A stretch of 64,000 nt of DNA, from assembly GCA_032690845.1 (NCBI GenBank), contig CM064433.1, positions 41,414,658-41,478,657 of the forward strand, read 5' to 3'. Positions 34,640 through 45,795 of the stretch are shown here, piece by piece. The DNA is from Eleusine coracana subsp. coracana. Taxonomy: Eukaryota; Streptophyta; Magnoliopsida; Poales; Poaceae. Position 1 is the first letter of the stretch; each line of letters opens with the position of its first letter. The notes beneath the pieces were generated by a model. It was not told where the DNA came from. It saw nothing but the letters and a program-made list of their open reading frames with translations, and made no database searches. A program made the position numbers and the translations under genes.

Positions 34640-35356
34640 ATCATAAGAGGAAACCAGGATCCACCAAATCGATGATGTAATTCCTCATGAAGGGCTCAAT
34701 TATGGTTCAGAGTGGATTGAGCATTGCAGAATATATGCCCCAAAATCCAAGAATCAATAGAGTGGGACTTGCATCCGCCAGTTGCAAGGTGATGATGGTT
34801 GCTAGAATCTAAACTGACATGACGAGCACATACCCCACAAGCACTAGGCACATACCCCAGAAGCACTAGGAGCATTCATTGCTTTCACATAACTTATTTC
34901 AAAGCCTGAACTCTGCTCCCGGAAATGCAACATGGGCCTTTTTTTAGTTGTGGGCCACTTATTGCGAGTTTGCTATGTGGCCCAACCAGTTCCCACGGCC
35001 AGTAAAATTTCAAGGGAATGAATTATTTATTTCTAAGCCTCTCGTCAATTGGATGTTCTTTCCATCTTAAAAAAATCTCCTAGCTTTATCATGCCAGTTC
35101 TTCTGACCAAGGCCACGCTTCTTCTGACCGATGCAGATTAATGAATACATGGTAGAGATATCAAGTTTCACTTGAATAAAAGTTTCTTAGGTATAGGACT
35201 GGAAGGCATTGGGAATCAAACTTTGCCAAATATTTTTCTGACAATAGCTTCTCCTCAAGAATCTATCACTTTAGTTTACTGTAGTTTGACACTACAAGGT
35301 ATCATCTGTTTTGATGATGGGAGTTCCAAGGGATTTGCTAATATTGATTTTTTGTA
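34640..35356 (+). other. R-related backbone
   Basis: Contains an R core at about 35192 ('tataggactggaaggcattg'). No gene recognised. Confidence 0.5.
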
Positions 35357-35365
35357 AAAAAATAA

Positions 35366-35901
35366 GGGAAAAGTCTATTTTACTCCCCCGAACAATCCAC
35401 TTTGTCCAGTTTACACCCTGAATAAAATTTTGGCTCCATTTACTCCCTCAAATAATTTAAGTTGGTGCGAATTTACTCCCTGTTGTAATTTGTCCTTTTT
35501 GTTTCTCTTTGTACACTTTGAATTCGATGCTCAAAATTTTCACTATCAAAGATTATAACAATCACTATATAAAAAACATTTTTCTATTTTTTCATAAATA
35601 TTTTGTATATAATTTTAAAGCTCTATATAGTTAAGATAGTATTAGATATTATTAAAGTATATAACATATGCGTAAAATATACTTTATATTTTTTTAACAT
35701 AAAGTTATATAAAAACTATCATTGTGCAAAATTTTAGCACTAAATTCACATTGTACAAATAGAAACAAAAAAAGACAAATTACATCAGAGAGTAAATTGC
35801 ACTGATTTAAATAATTTGAGAGAGTAAATTGAGCCAAGATTTTATTCGGGGTGTAAATTGGACAAAGTGAATTGTTAGAGGGAGTAAAATGGACTTTTTC
35901 C
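35366..35901. mobile_element. Mutator-like MITE with long terminal inverted repeats
   Basis: 536 bp. Left arm GGGAAAAGTCTATTTTACTC and inverted right arm GGAAAAAGTCCATTTTACTC stay alike for about 95 bp. Flanks AAAAAATAA and AAAAAATGA match at 8 of 9 positions, the 9-bp duplication typical of Mutator-type elements. AT-rich interior, non-coding. Confidence 0.82.
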
Positions 35902-36045
35902 AAAAAATGAAATTGCTGAGCTATAATAATTTTAATATGATATAGTTTACAATATTAAATTCCGCCAATGTTATCCTAACATAGCTGGTCGCATGTCCGG
36001 ATAAAGATGGAGAGGTTGTGATAGGCGTGCCGAGCCAACAACTAT

Positions 36046-37055
36046 TTTAGCCATGTTTTGCTCTTCACGGATGATATGGTGCTAGTGGATGAGAGCAAAG
36101 AGAGGGTGAATTAAAATCTAGAATTTCAAAGACGGACTTTGGAGTCTTAGGGTCATAGTAAATGAATTTGTATTTCAGTGCTACTCAATGTGAGAAGAGA
36201 GTTGTTATGCTAAACTTGATGCTTAGATAGTTTCCAAGAAAGATACATTACACTACTTGGGATCAATATTGTAGAAGGATGGATATATTTATGAAGATGT
36301 TTAATTTGTCACAAAATTAAATCTGGCTGGTTGAAGCTTTTGGTGTCCTAGGTGACAATAGGATGCCACAAAAGTTAAAAGGCAAATTGTATAGGACTAG
36401 GTTCGACCTGCTATTTTATATGGTGTAGAATATTGGCCCACTAGACCGTGACATGTCTCATAGCTATGTGTAGTGCAGAATAGCATATACTTTGATGGAT
36501 TTATGATCATACAAGAAGTGACCGTGCCAATGTCAACATATGGGAGAGATTAGAGGTAGCACCAGTTGAGGAAAAGCTTGTGCAAATCGTTTAGATGGTT
36601 GGGATATATCCAACGGAGGCCGGAAGAGGCACTGGTGCAAAGCGGGTAATAAGACGACTTGAAAATGTGAAGAGATGTAGAAGAAGATCGAACTTGTTAT
36701 TATATGAGTCCAGAAAGTGAGACATGGATAATTGAAATGTCGTTAAGGAGTTGGCGAACGATTGAGAAGAGCGTGGAAGTTAGCAATTCCTGTGCCAGAA
36801 CCTTAATTTTATGTTATTCCTATTTTCTTTTATTTAGTTTTATATGGACCCTTTCCCACCTCCTTTCTTCTTTTCCTTATTCACTGTATTTCCTATCCTT
36901 CCTCTATTTTTTTTGTTTGGTTTCATATAACTATGTTTTCACCTCTCTTCTTCATTGCCATAATTTTGTTTATTTTCTTGTGGTTTTGTCTTCTACGTTT
37001 CATCTCTAACATACACCAGCTTGCTTAGGATTTAAGACTTATTTACTCTATTACA
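36046..37055 (+). pseudogene. 5'-truncated LINE (RTE-like) reverse transcriptase fragment
   Basis: Through many stops one can read the end of a plant LINE ORF: FTDDMVLVDESKERVN, KKDTLHYLGSIL, MPQKLKGKLYRT, RPAILYGVEYWPT, HTRSDRANVNIWERL and APVEEKLVQ. FTDD stands where the RT catalytic FADD is expected. The 3' end has a pyrimidine-rich tail and 'acaccagcttgcttaggattta', which resembles the common tail of grass RTE-like LINEs. The 5' part is missing, as usual for LINE copies. Stops fall inside conserved blocks, so it is dead. Confidence 0.85.
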
Positions 37056-38394
37056 TTAGTGATGATCCAGAAAATTAACAGGACAACAATTTGATTACTA
37101 TGAGACATAGTATAAAAATTGAATAAGAAATATCTTATTTAATTTCTATAACAGGATACAAAGGCTAGCTGCACAAATGTGCGGGCAGTTTGACTAGTTA
37201 TATAGAAAGCACAAGCAACAGGGACTTGGGTCCATATAAAAACGTATGTGAGTACGGCATGATTCTGTCGGTTGGAATACAAAACCTAGCATGTTTATGC
37301 CGAACTGATAAAAAATAATGCCGAACGTAAAGCTTTACCTAGCCAAGTTGTCTGCTAAACTGCATTCCTTTCTTGCATTTTGTCTTCACTTCACACAACT
37401 TGGCTGATATAGTGGCATTCAACATGCCAGATCAAGAAAAAGAAAAAGAAACCATATTTAACAACAAGACTTATGCGAACTGCTTGTTATGTTTTAGCCT
37501 TCACAACTAAATTTCGAAGCCTTGACTCTTCTGCAGGAGAAAAAGTCGGACCTTTTATTTTTTAGCTGAGTCGTAGACCTCTTTATTGGTAGGTGCCTCG
37601 CTCAGTTTCCTCCACCTCCAATGCAGTAAATTTTAGGTGAATTAAGGTGAATTAATTAGTGCCCACCTACCCACGCTGATATAAGCGAGGCAAGCCAAAG
37701 AGAATTAATTGTTTATGGGTTTGGAAGGTGTTGGGAACGAAAGTGTATCGAATTTGTTTTTGCCAGAAACGTTTCAGACAGATCATGGTGCACGGTTCAT
37801 CTAATATGGTAGTATGAAGCTACTACAGTTTGCGTGGGTGTTGATTGAGTCTGCGAGGAGAAGCACCAGTACAAGCTACCTGGAGCATGTCTGAGTTAAT
37901 CATTTTTAATTACAAAAAGTGGGGCGAGAATGCGAGAAGAGGTGACTTGCATTCACTTTTGTCTCGGCCTCAGGAAAATCTAGAGGGGAGGAATTTTCCT
38001 TTTTCAGTTTGCTATAGCACGCACACAAGTCAGCGATGATTAGCCGGACCACTCGTCCAGTCTGTTTTCTGGACTCCGCCACGCAACACGCCATGCATGC
38101 CTGCGTGTTGAACACGGCGTCTTCTCTCGCAGCTGCCATGGCGCCTCTGAGGTCCCATTGACTTCATCTAGAAAGTCCAGGTGGTCGGCAACAATGGCAG
38201 GATTAACCTCTTTCAGACGATGGTCATCAGCCGGAGGTTGGGGATGGATGACACCGTCGGAGCGACGGAAACTGTGACAGAGTGCTAAATTTCTAAACGG
38301 TAGAACTTTCATTGCTATTAAACTGAACTTAGACAGTTCAATGGTAAATTTCTAAAAACATGATCTTTGAATGTCGTCAACCCAAGTTTCCCTT
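37056..38394 (+). repeat. R-family unit, diverged
   Basis: Has 'gctgatataagcgaggcaagc' near 37675, a core near 37720 ('ttggaaggtgttgggaa') and the downstream section with 'gatgattagccggaccactc' near 38034. Minus- and plus-strand open frames differ from those in other copies. Confidence 0.6.
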
Positions 38395-40056
38395 TCTTTT
38401 TCAGTCCTTTTTTCAGTCTGCTAGGGGAGGCGCACAAAGTAGCGACGATCATCAGCCGGTCCACTCTTCTCCGTGGATACCGCCACACAGGCCGCTCCAT
38501 GACACGCCATGTGATGAAGCTGGGCCTCGATCAGGCAATCGAGTCAACCTCACCAAATCCTCTTTCTCGCCGTCCACCACCCACTAGCCATTCCAAGAGA
38601 AGAAAATTTCACCTCCCTATGACGGAGTCAACACGTCTCGATCGGTTCCTGCTTCGTGCTAATCTTTGGGGGTAATAACTGATTAGCACGAGTTGCATGT
38701 CAGATTGTATGATCTAGACGTACATATAGCAGTTCTATTATTGTAAGTCCATGATAGTTTCGCATCAGTTCAGATGTATGACAGACAATAACAACCTGGA
38801 CCTTTTTCTCGAGTCATGGTCGTGTCATTTCTATGTGGCGAAGGGACGACCCTCAAGCGCCTCCAATCGAGTAAATAGTGAATTAATTAATGTCTAGGAC
38901 TTGGTAAAAAAAATAATGCCTATGACCCAGCCAACACGTCGGTATAAGACGAACCAAACTAGCAACCCTGTGCACAATACCCACCAAATGGTCATATGCG
39001 AGTTTCCCACCACTAGCTTCTTGCTTTATTGGTGACAATTCTCTCGTGACAAAGTGACAAACACAGATGAATTTATAGATGCATGGTAGAGAGATGAATA
39101 GTTCACTCGAACAAAAATGGTTTATTCTACAGGATTTGAAGGCGTCAGGAATTAAACATTGTAAATGTATTTTCTGCCATGAGCACTCCATAGTGGTCAC
39201 TCCAGCTGGATCAATGTTTCTTGCAGTGCGGCATTACAAGCATCAGCATGTGTGACTCCGAGTGGGTGTATGTCTTGGCCCACAGCTAGGGCAAGCACTA
39301 CCACCCATGGCTCGGTGATACCAATCGACTTATGGAAGGGGACACGTCAACCATGGGAGGCATCCACATCAGCAGGAGGAAGTAGTTTATGTTATGGGCA
39401 GGCCTTTGGGCCGTGTTACTGTAGCAGCCTAATTTACTGTAGCATTACGTCCGTCCTTACTTAGCCCTTAAATTAGGTTAGTTAGGATTATCATCGGCCA
39501 TTTTGTGGTGCATGGATCATCTGGTACCGTAATATGACGCTACTACAGTTTATGAGGAAGTAGTTTTACTCTGTAAGGATAACCACCGCCCGGCATGAGT
39601 CACATATACCAATTTTGCGGTTACGATGTTACATAAAGTGAGGCGACAATGTAAAAGAAGCAGTGTGAAAAAAACAGATCAAACGTTTAAGCATTCCTCT
39701 TGGACATTGTGTAATGTTGGACAATTAGCAATTTTAAACCAGATTTATTGTTCCAAGAATAGTATTAATTTGAGAAAGGAGAGAGTATTTAACTGCTGGC
39801 AAATGCCAATGCCAATAACTTGAACCTCTACATTTTCTTTTCTTGAACCGTTGGCCCAGTTAGTTTCCCCAGCCTATAATCCATTGAATTTTGGAGAATT
39901 AATTAATGCTCAAGACGTACCCAGACACACATTTCGATATAAACCAGACAAGCTACCAGCAGTGCGTAAGAATGTTCCACCGTATCACCTCCTGCATTAG
40001 CTCTCCACTAAAGCCTCTATCTTTATCGGTGCTAATTTCTTGGCATGCTAGAAGAA
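38395..40056 (+). repeat. R-family long unit, copy 1 of a tandem pair
   Basis: About 1.66 kb that matches 41312-44245 closely once CACTA-2 is removed from the latter. It includes 'cacgtcggtataag', an R core at 39131 and 'gcactccatagtggtcactc' at 39182, the intact form of the CACTA-2 target. A section of about 90 bp near 39390-39478 is absent from copy 2. A 102-codon plus-strand frame at 38367-38675 is shared only in part with the other copy. Confidence 0.8.
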
Positions 40057-40068
40057 TGGGTACTTAGA

Positions 40069-40420
40069 GAATCTCTAACAGACTAGCTAATATTTTTCTT
40101 TTATCCAAATATAAGGAACAGTCTCAAAAAACTCTTTCCAACAGACTCTCGAACATACTCGTCAAAATCTGTCACTAGCTATCCCAGCTTCCTCGCTTGG
40201 CACACATTGTCCAGTCGGCGTCGTCGCTAGCTGCTCACATAAGCTATCAGCCATGGCCGCCTCGAGCTTTAAAATTTGCATCCAATACGTTGCATAAGAG
40301 GAACAAAAAACAAAGACTGTAATAATCACGGATCCTATCTCTGATTCCCCCATATTCTGATTATCTTTCTGTTTGCATTACAATTTTGAAACCAAACACT
40401 ACACTTTGCCGCATAAAAAC
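40069..40420. mobile_element. Possible truncated PIF/Harbinger-type element
   Basis: Begins 'gagaatctctaacag', like a common grass PIF-type terminus, exactly where R homology stops. No matching right end is seen; R homology resumes near 40421. Confidence 0.35.
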
Positions 40421-41311
40421 TAAAGGTTGATGGTTTTTTATACTGTTTAAAGCAGGAATTTCTTTATTTTCGTTTTCACTTTGGCAATATGCAGCAGCGT
40501 TCTTTTCCTCCCTTTTTCAGTTTGCTAGAGCTCGTGCACAAGGCAGCGATGATCAGCTAGAACTGGACCACTGTGATCGCAGGATGCTTCCACATTGCTG
40601 GGACACATCATGCAGGTGGCTCCGCCATCATGCGCGTGATGAAGCTGAGCCTCAGATGTCGGGGCGGCAATCAAATACGAACTTTTGTGACAATAATTTG
40701 AAAGCCTGAACTCCGCTCCACGAGAGAAAGTAGGCCTCTTTTGTTCTTTTTATAGTGCTAGACTTCTTCATTGCTAAGTGGTTCAGCTCCAATCGAGTAA
40801 ATTAGTTGATGTTGAAGACAATGCACCCTTCTATCCACGCTGATGTAAGCAAGGCAAGCCAACACAGCAGATGAGTACATGGTAGAGGGATGAATAATTC
40901 ACTTGAACAGAAAACTTTATCCTATAGGATTGGAAGGTGTTGGGAATTACACTTTGTCCACAAAATTTTTGCCATTAGCTTATTGTGGAGGTTTCACCAG
41001 CTTGGTGAAAAATCATTGTTGTCTGACATTATGTTGTGGGGCCATGATAATCTGATAGCGTACTATAGGAAACTACTACAGTGTGTGAGAAAGTAGTTCT
41101 TCTACTCTACAAGCTTAACCACAGGCATGAGTTACATGGGTCAATTTTGATCTGATCAATTTATGTAATCCGAGCCGAGAATGTAAAAAGTTGACATTGA
41201 CACACCTAGGCTTTGCCTTAGAGAAATCCGACGTGACGGGTTTGCCATTGTGTGTAAAGCAGGAATTTCTTTGTTTCCGTTTTCAGTTTCACAGTATGCA
41301 TCAGTTTTTTT
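40421..41311 (+). repeat. R-family unit
   Basis: Contains 'cacgctgatgtaagcaaggc', 'tggtagagggatgaata', a core at 40923-40950 and 'agtatgcatcag' near 41293. No gene recognised. Confidence 0.7.
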
Positions 41312-42117
41312 TCATCATTTTTTCAGTTTGCTAGAGGAGGCGCACAAGGCAGCGACGATCATCAGACGGTTCGCTCTTCTCAGTGGATGCCGCCACGCAG
41401 GCCACTCCACGACATGCCGCGTGATGAAGCTGGGCCTCGATCAGGCAATCGAGTCCACGACGGAGCTGAGCAGGCAATCGAGTCAACCTCACCAAATCCA
41501 CTTTTTCGCCGTCCACCACCAGCTGGCCGTTCCAAGAGAGAAGCGAATCTCACCTCCCTGTGACGGAGTCAACGCGTCTCGATCGGTTCCTGCTTCGTGC
41601 TAATCTTTGGTGGTAATAACTGATTAGCACGAGTTGCATGTCAGGTTGTTTGATCTGGACGTACATATAGCAGTTCTATTGTTGTAAGTCCATGATAATT
41701 TGGCATCAGTTCAGCTGTACGACAGACAATAACAACCTGGACCTTTTTCTTGAATCGTGGCGAAGGGACGACCCTCAAGCGCCTCCAATCGAGTAAATAG
41801 TGAATTAATTAATGTCTAGGACTTGGTAAAAAAAATAATGCCTAAGACCCAGCCAACACGTCGGTATAAGACCAAGCAAACTAGCAACCGTGTGTACAAT
41901 ACCCACCATATGCTGATATGCGCTAGTTTCCCACCACTAGCTTCTTGCTTTATTGGTGACAATAATTCTTCTCGTGACAAAGTGACAAAAACACAGATGA
42001 ATTTATAGATGCGTGGTAGAGAGATGAATAGTTCACTCAAACAAAAGTGGTTTATCCTACAGCATTGAAGGCGTCAGGAACTAAACATTGTAAATGTATT
42101 TTCTGCCACAAGCACTC

Positions 42118-43459
42118 CACTGTCATAAAACAGGAATTTAGACACATGAGATTAGTAATGGGTAAAAATACCATGTCTCTAAATCACCAGTGGCGTCTCT
42201 CTAGAAACGTGTCATCACTATTCAGCATAGGACAAGTAGCAGTGATGGGTATCTAGAATGTCGTCTGTAACAAAAGCAATAGAGACTTTCCACGAAAAGC
42301 CGTCACTAATGATCCAAGAAATAGGGATGGAATTTTATGGTAGAAACAGTGTTTTTAATCCTCGTCGCTATAGATCCAAACAATAGAGATGGGGTCTTAT
42401 TATAGAGACGGTGTTTTAAATCCCGTCACTAATGATCCAAGTAATAGAGACGGGGTTTTATGATTCAGAGAGGTTACGAATCCCCGTCCCTAATACATCA
42501 CCCAATAGAGACGGGGTAGTTCAATCACACTGAGTTGCACACTGGTAGAGTGTTTTTTTTATTTCCTAAAGGTCCAGAGTTTGAATCCAAGCCCCCCCCC
42601 CCCCTCCTTACCTTTTCAGTTTTTTTTTGGGTTATCTCTCCCCGCGGAAAACCCTAGCCGCCCCCGTTCTCCTTATCCTCTCCCGTTCCTCCATCCTTCT
42701 CCCGCTGCCATCCTCTCTTCTCCCTTATCTTCGGCCTACCCTCCACTGCGACATCGAGTTCCTCTCCCACCGTCGCCGCGCGTGCCCTCGAGCTCCTCCT
42801 CCGCCTCACGCACGCAGCGCTCGCCCGCGCTGTCCTCCACCACGAGCTCGGGCTCGTGCTCGCCGGATCCCGTGGAGGCGGCCTTGAGCTTACCAGATCC
42901 AGCGGCGGCGGCCTAGGACTCGCGGCGTCTTTCACCTCGCGCAAGCAGTGCCGCTCATGCTGTCCTCCTCCTCATGGCGACCTCGATCTCACAGCGTCCT
43001 CCTCCTCTGCCTCGCAATGAACTCAACCTCGACCTCGGGATCACGCTCGTCAGATGACGTGGAGGTGGCCTCGGGCTCGCTGGATCTAGTGGCGATGGCC
43101 TCAAGCTCGTCGGATCTGGCGCCGACGGCCTCGGACTCCTCCCCTCCACCTCGGGCAGCCTCCACCAGTCCGACTTCGGTGGCGGCCTCCTCCGTACCCC
43201 ATCTCAGGCTCCTTCTGGCCGGGCCAGGCTAGGCCCGCCTTTTTTATTTATTTAGAATGATTTTTAGGGACGGGGATAACTTCATCCCTACAAAAACTTA
43301 GGGACGAGGATAAGTGACATCTGTATAGGTCTGGATTTATTGACGTCTAATCTCCGTCTCTAAAGGTCTAGATTTAGAGATGCAAAAATATAGATGAGAA
43401 TGATTCATGTCTCTATTGTAGCTAGATCTCCATCTCTAAATCCCCGTTTTGTGGTAGTG
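42118..43459. mobile_element. Non-autonomous CACTA element (CACTA-2)
   Basis: 1,342 bp. Ends are CACTGTCATAAAACAGG and, inverted, CACTACCACAAAACGGG. The 3-bp target duplication is CTC (42115-42117, 43460-43462). The intact site survives in the sister unit at 39182. The left subterminal region has about four copies of a ~60-bp unit with 'agagacggggt' motifs; the right has the inverse type ('ccccgtctctaa'-like). The interior 42640-43230 is GC-rich with several overlapping open frames but no recognised domain. Confidence 0.92.
42530..42588 (+). promoter_or_regulatory. tRNA-like A/B-box module inside CACTA-2
   Basis: 'tgagttgcacactggtagag' resembles a tRNA D-arm/A-box, and 'agtttgaatcc' (42578-42588) a degenerate B-box, about 30 bases apart, roughly as in tRNAs. 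A full cloverleaf is not evident. Confidence 0.35.
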
Positions 43460-44404
43460 CTCCATAGTGGTCACTCCAGCTCGCTCTATGTTCGTTGCAG
43501 TGCTGCATAGTGGTCACTACCACCCACGGCTCGGTGATACCAATTGACTTATGGAACAGGACACGTCAACCATGGGAGGCATCCACATCGGCAGGAGGAA
43601 GTAGTTTGTGAGGTGCATGTAGGATGTATCATCGGCCATGTTGTGGTGCATGGATCATCTGGTACCGTAATATGAAGCTACTACAGTTTATGAGGAAGTA
43701 GTTTTACTCTGCAAGGATAACCACCGGCATGAGCCACATATACCAATTTTGAGGTTACCATGTTACATAAAGTGAGGCGACAATGTAAAAGAAACAGTGT
43801 TTAGAAAAAACAGATCAAACGTTTAAGCATTCCTCTTGGACATTATGTAATACTGGACAATCAGCAATTTAAACCAGATTTATTGTTCCAATAATATTAA
43901 TTTGAGAAAGGAGAGAGTATTTAACTACTGGCAAATGCCAACGGCTCCTTATGTTTCTACTTCTACAACCTCAAAGCCTAGATTTGCACTAACTTGAACC
44001 GCTACATTCTTTTCTTGGCCCGTGTTGGCCCAGTTAGTTTCCCCAGCCTATTATCCATTAAATTTCAGAAGATTAATTAATGCTCAAGACGTACCCAGAC
44101 ACACACGTCAATATAAACCAGACAAACTACCAGCAGTGCCTAAGAATGTGAATGTCCCACCGTATCACCGCCTGCATTAGCTTTCCACTAAAACCTCTAT
44201 CTTTATTGGTGCTAATTTCTTGGAAAACTAGAAGAATGGATACACTGTAGAGGGAACAAGTTTGGTTAAACTAGAAATGGTTTAACATGTCCAGGATTTG
44301 GAGGCAATGGGAATTAAACTTCGCCGAACTTTAATTGGTCATGAGCTTCGGTTGAAGGTTGTACCAGCTACTCGTGAAGCTACACCAGGATAACAATGCA
44401 GAGG

Positions 44405-44606
44405 TGCTGACCTAGCCTTCTCAGTACCCATGCACAATTGCCTATACAACATGGCAAGTACAGCAGCTCCTCAATTGTACTTTCAGTTGCCCACCCTAAA
44501 TTCTCCATAAATTGGAGGTACATTGATGACACTCCATTTCCAGAAGTATCAGTAAAAACAATGGAACCAAGAATGTCTAAAACAAGAGCTCGAGTATACC
44601 AATTAA

Positions 44607-44667
<61 letters not shown>

Positions 44668-45090
44668 GGCTCGGTTTGAAGCACAGAAAAACGTTCACGC
44701 AATTTACTCAAATCGATAGAGAATTGTGAGTACCTGACCACACTTGTGGCATCATCCTTTTTTCTTTTCCTCTTCTTTATTTGTTGTTCCTCCACCGGAA
44801 TTCCAAGAAATCTTTCAATCAAGTTACCCCATTGCCCATCTAACTGTCCAACAATTGGTTTACCATGGATTGGAAAACACCACAAAGAACTCACATCTTG
44901 AAGAGTAACTGTCATCTCACCTACTGGTAGGTGAAAAGTATTTGTCTCAGGCCACCATCACTCACCAATGCCGATATCAAGTACTTGTCAACATTTATTT
45001 GCTTCATCTTTGCAATTTGATAGAACCCAATGCAAGGTTCCCTAGTGTTGGCCAACAAAGTGGATCATAAGGGACACGAATGCGATGATG
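44405..45090 (-). pseudogene. Plant mobile domain (PMD, aminotransferase-like) gene fragment
   Basis: Minus-strand reading gives YDPLCWPTLG, NLALGFYQIAKMKQ, NVDKYLISALV, then after a one-base shift PETNTFHLPVGEMTVTLQDV, GKPIVGQLDGQWGNLIERFL, RALVLDILGSIVFTDTSG and GAAVLAMLYRQLC. This order matches the plant mobile domain found in MAIN-like proteins and carried by several plant transposons. A TC/GA microsatellite (44607-44663) lies in the middle of the domain, and there is a frameshift near 44960. Upstream, 'gaaaat|gtaagc' near 45203 could be an old splice donor. R sequence surrounds it, so it was probably brought in by an element. No intact protein is possible. Confidence 0.8.
44607..44663. 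repeat. (TC)n microsatellite inside the PMD pseudogene
   Basis: 57 bp of almost pure TC. On the minus strand it encodes an RERERE run between the ERF and RALVLDILG parts of the domain. Confidence 0.9.
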
Positions 45091-45795
45091 TCGTATGTTC
45101 GTGGAGTTTGTTGGCTATGTCACATAAGACATTGATTAAAGTAGAGCCAACTAAACTAATTATATAAAATATATACAACAATAAGCTTACATTTTCAGAA
45201 ATTTTGGATACTTTGTGTTCACCATGAGACATCCACAGCGAATCACTAAAATTATCAGTGGCAGACATTTCCTCATCACCTGCAAAATTTGCTCATGGTT
45301 TATCACAATGGGTCATGTCCTATAAGGCTATACCTATACTTTTGAATCAACAAGAATATTATCTTACACAGCAAACAAAAACAATTCAAAATCTCTTTTC
45401 TCAAGTAAAATTGCTGGGCACATACATCACTCTATCATATTCATTTTCCAAAATTTACACAGCAAACAAAAACAATTCAAAATCTCTTTTCTCAAGCATT
45501 GCATAACAGAAATACGTATATACTCAACTTTAATTTGGGCTTGTAAATGCAATAGGAGCTTCTGTGTGAGAGAGATGCCTTTGACTACAGTTCTGCAACC
45601 AGTGCTCACGAGTGAGAGGAAGGCCGGCAACCAGATAATGATGGGTGGCAATGGTGGTCTCTAGGCCAGATGGTGGGGCAGAAGGAGCCCTCGATCCGAG
45701 TTAAAATCAGGCGCGCCGTCTTCCTTGACTAAGGGATGCGTCAGCGCTCGATAATCCGCGCAGACGACGGCAGCAGCAGCGGCCACCTCATGGAA
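45091..45795. other. Rest of the PMD-bearing insertion
   Basis: Includes a 42-bp direct repeat (45364-45405 and 45455-45496, 91 bp apart) and a GC-rich end. It lies between two copies of 'tactcgtgaagct' that belong to R. No terminal inverted repeats found. Confidence 0.45.

Larger units (their letters stand above)
41312..44245 (+). repeat. R-family long unit, copy 2, split by CACTA-2
   Basis: Second copy of the 38395-40056 unit, 2.9 kb downstream. Matching landmarks: 'gatgaagctgggcctcgatc', 'gacttggtaaaaaaaataat', 'aaaccagatttattgttcca'. It carries a short extra duplication near 41450 and the CACTA-2 insertion at 42118. Confidence 0.8.

Noticed and set aside
38040..41603. Open frames of 60-117 codons in R units
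   Set aside because: Some words are shared between copies but frames shift by insertions and differ in length; not treated as genes.
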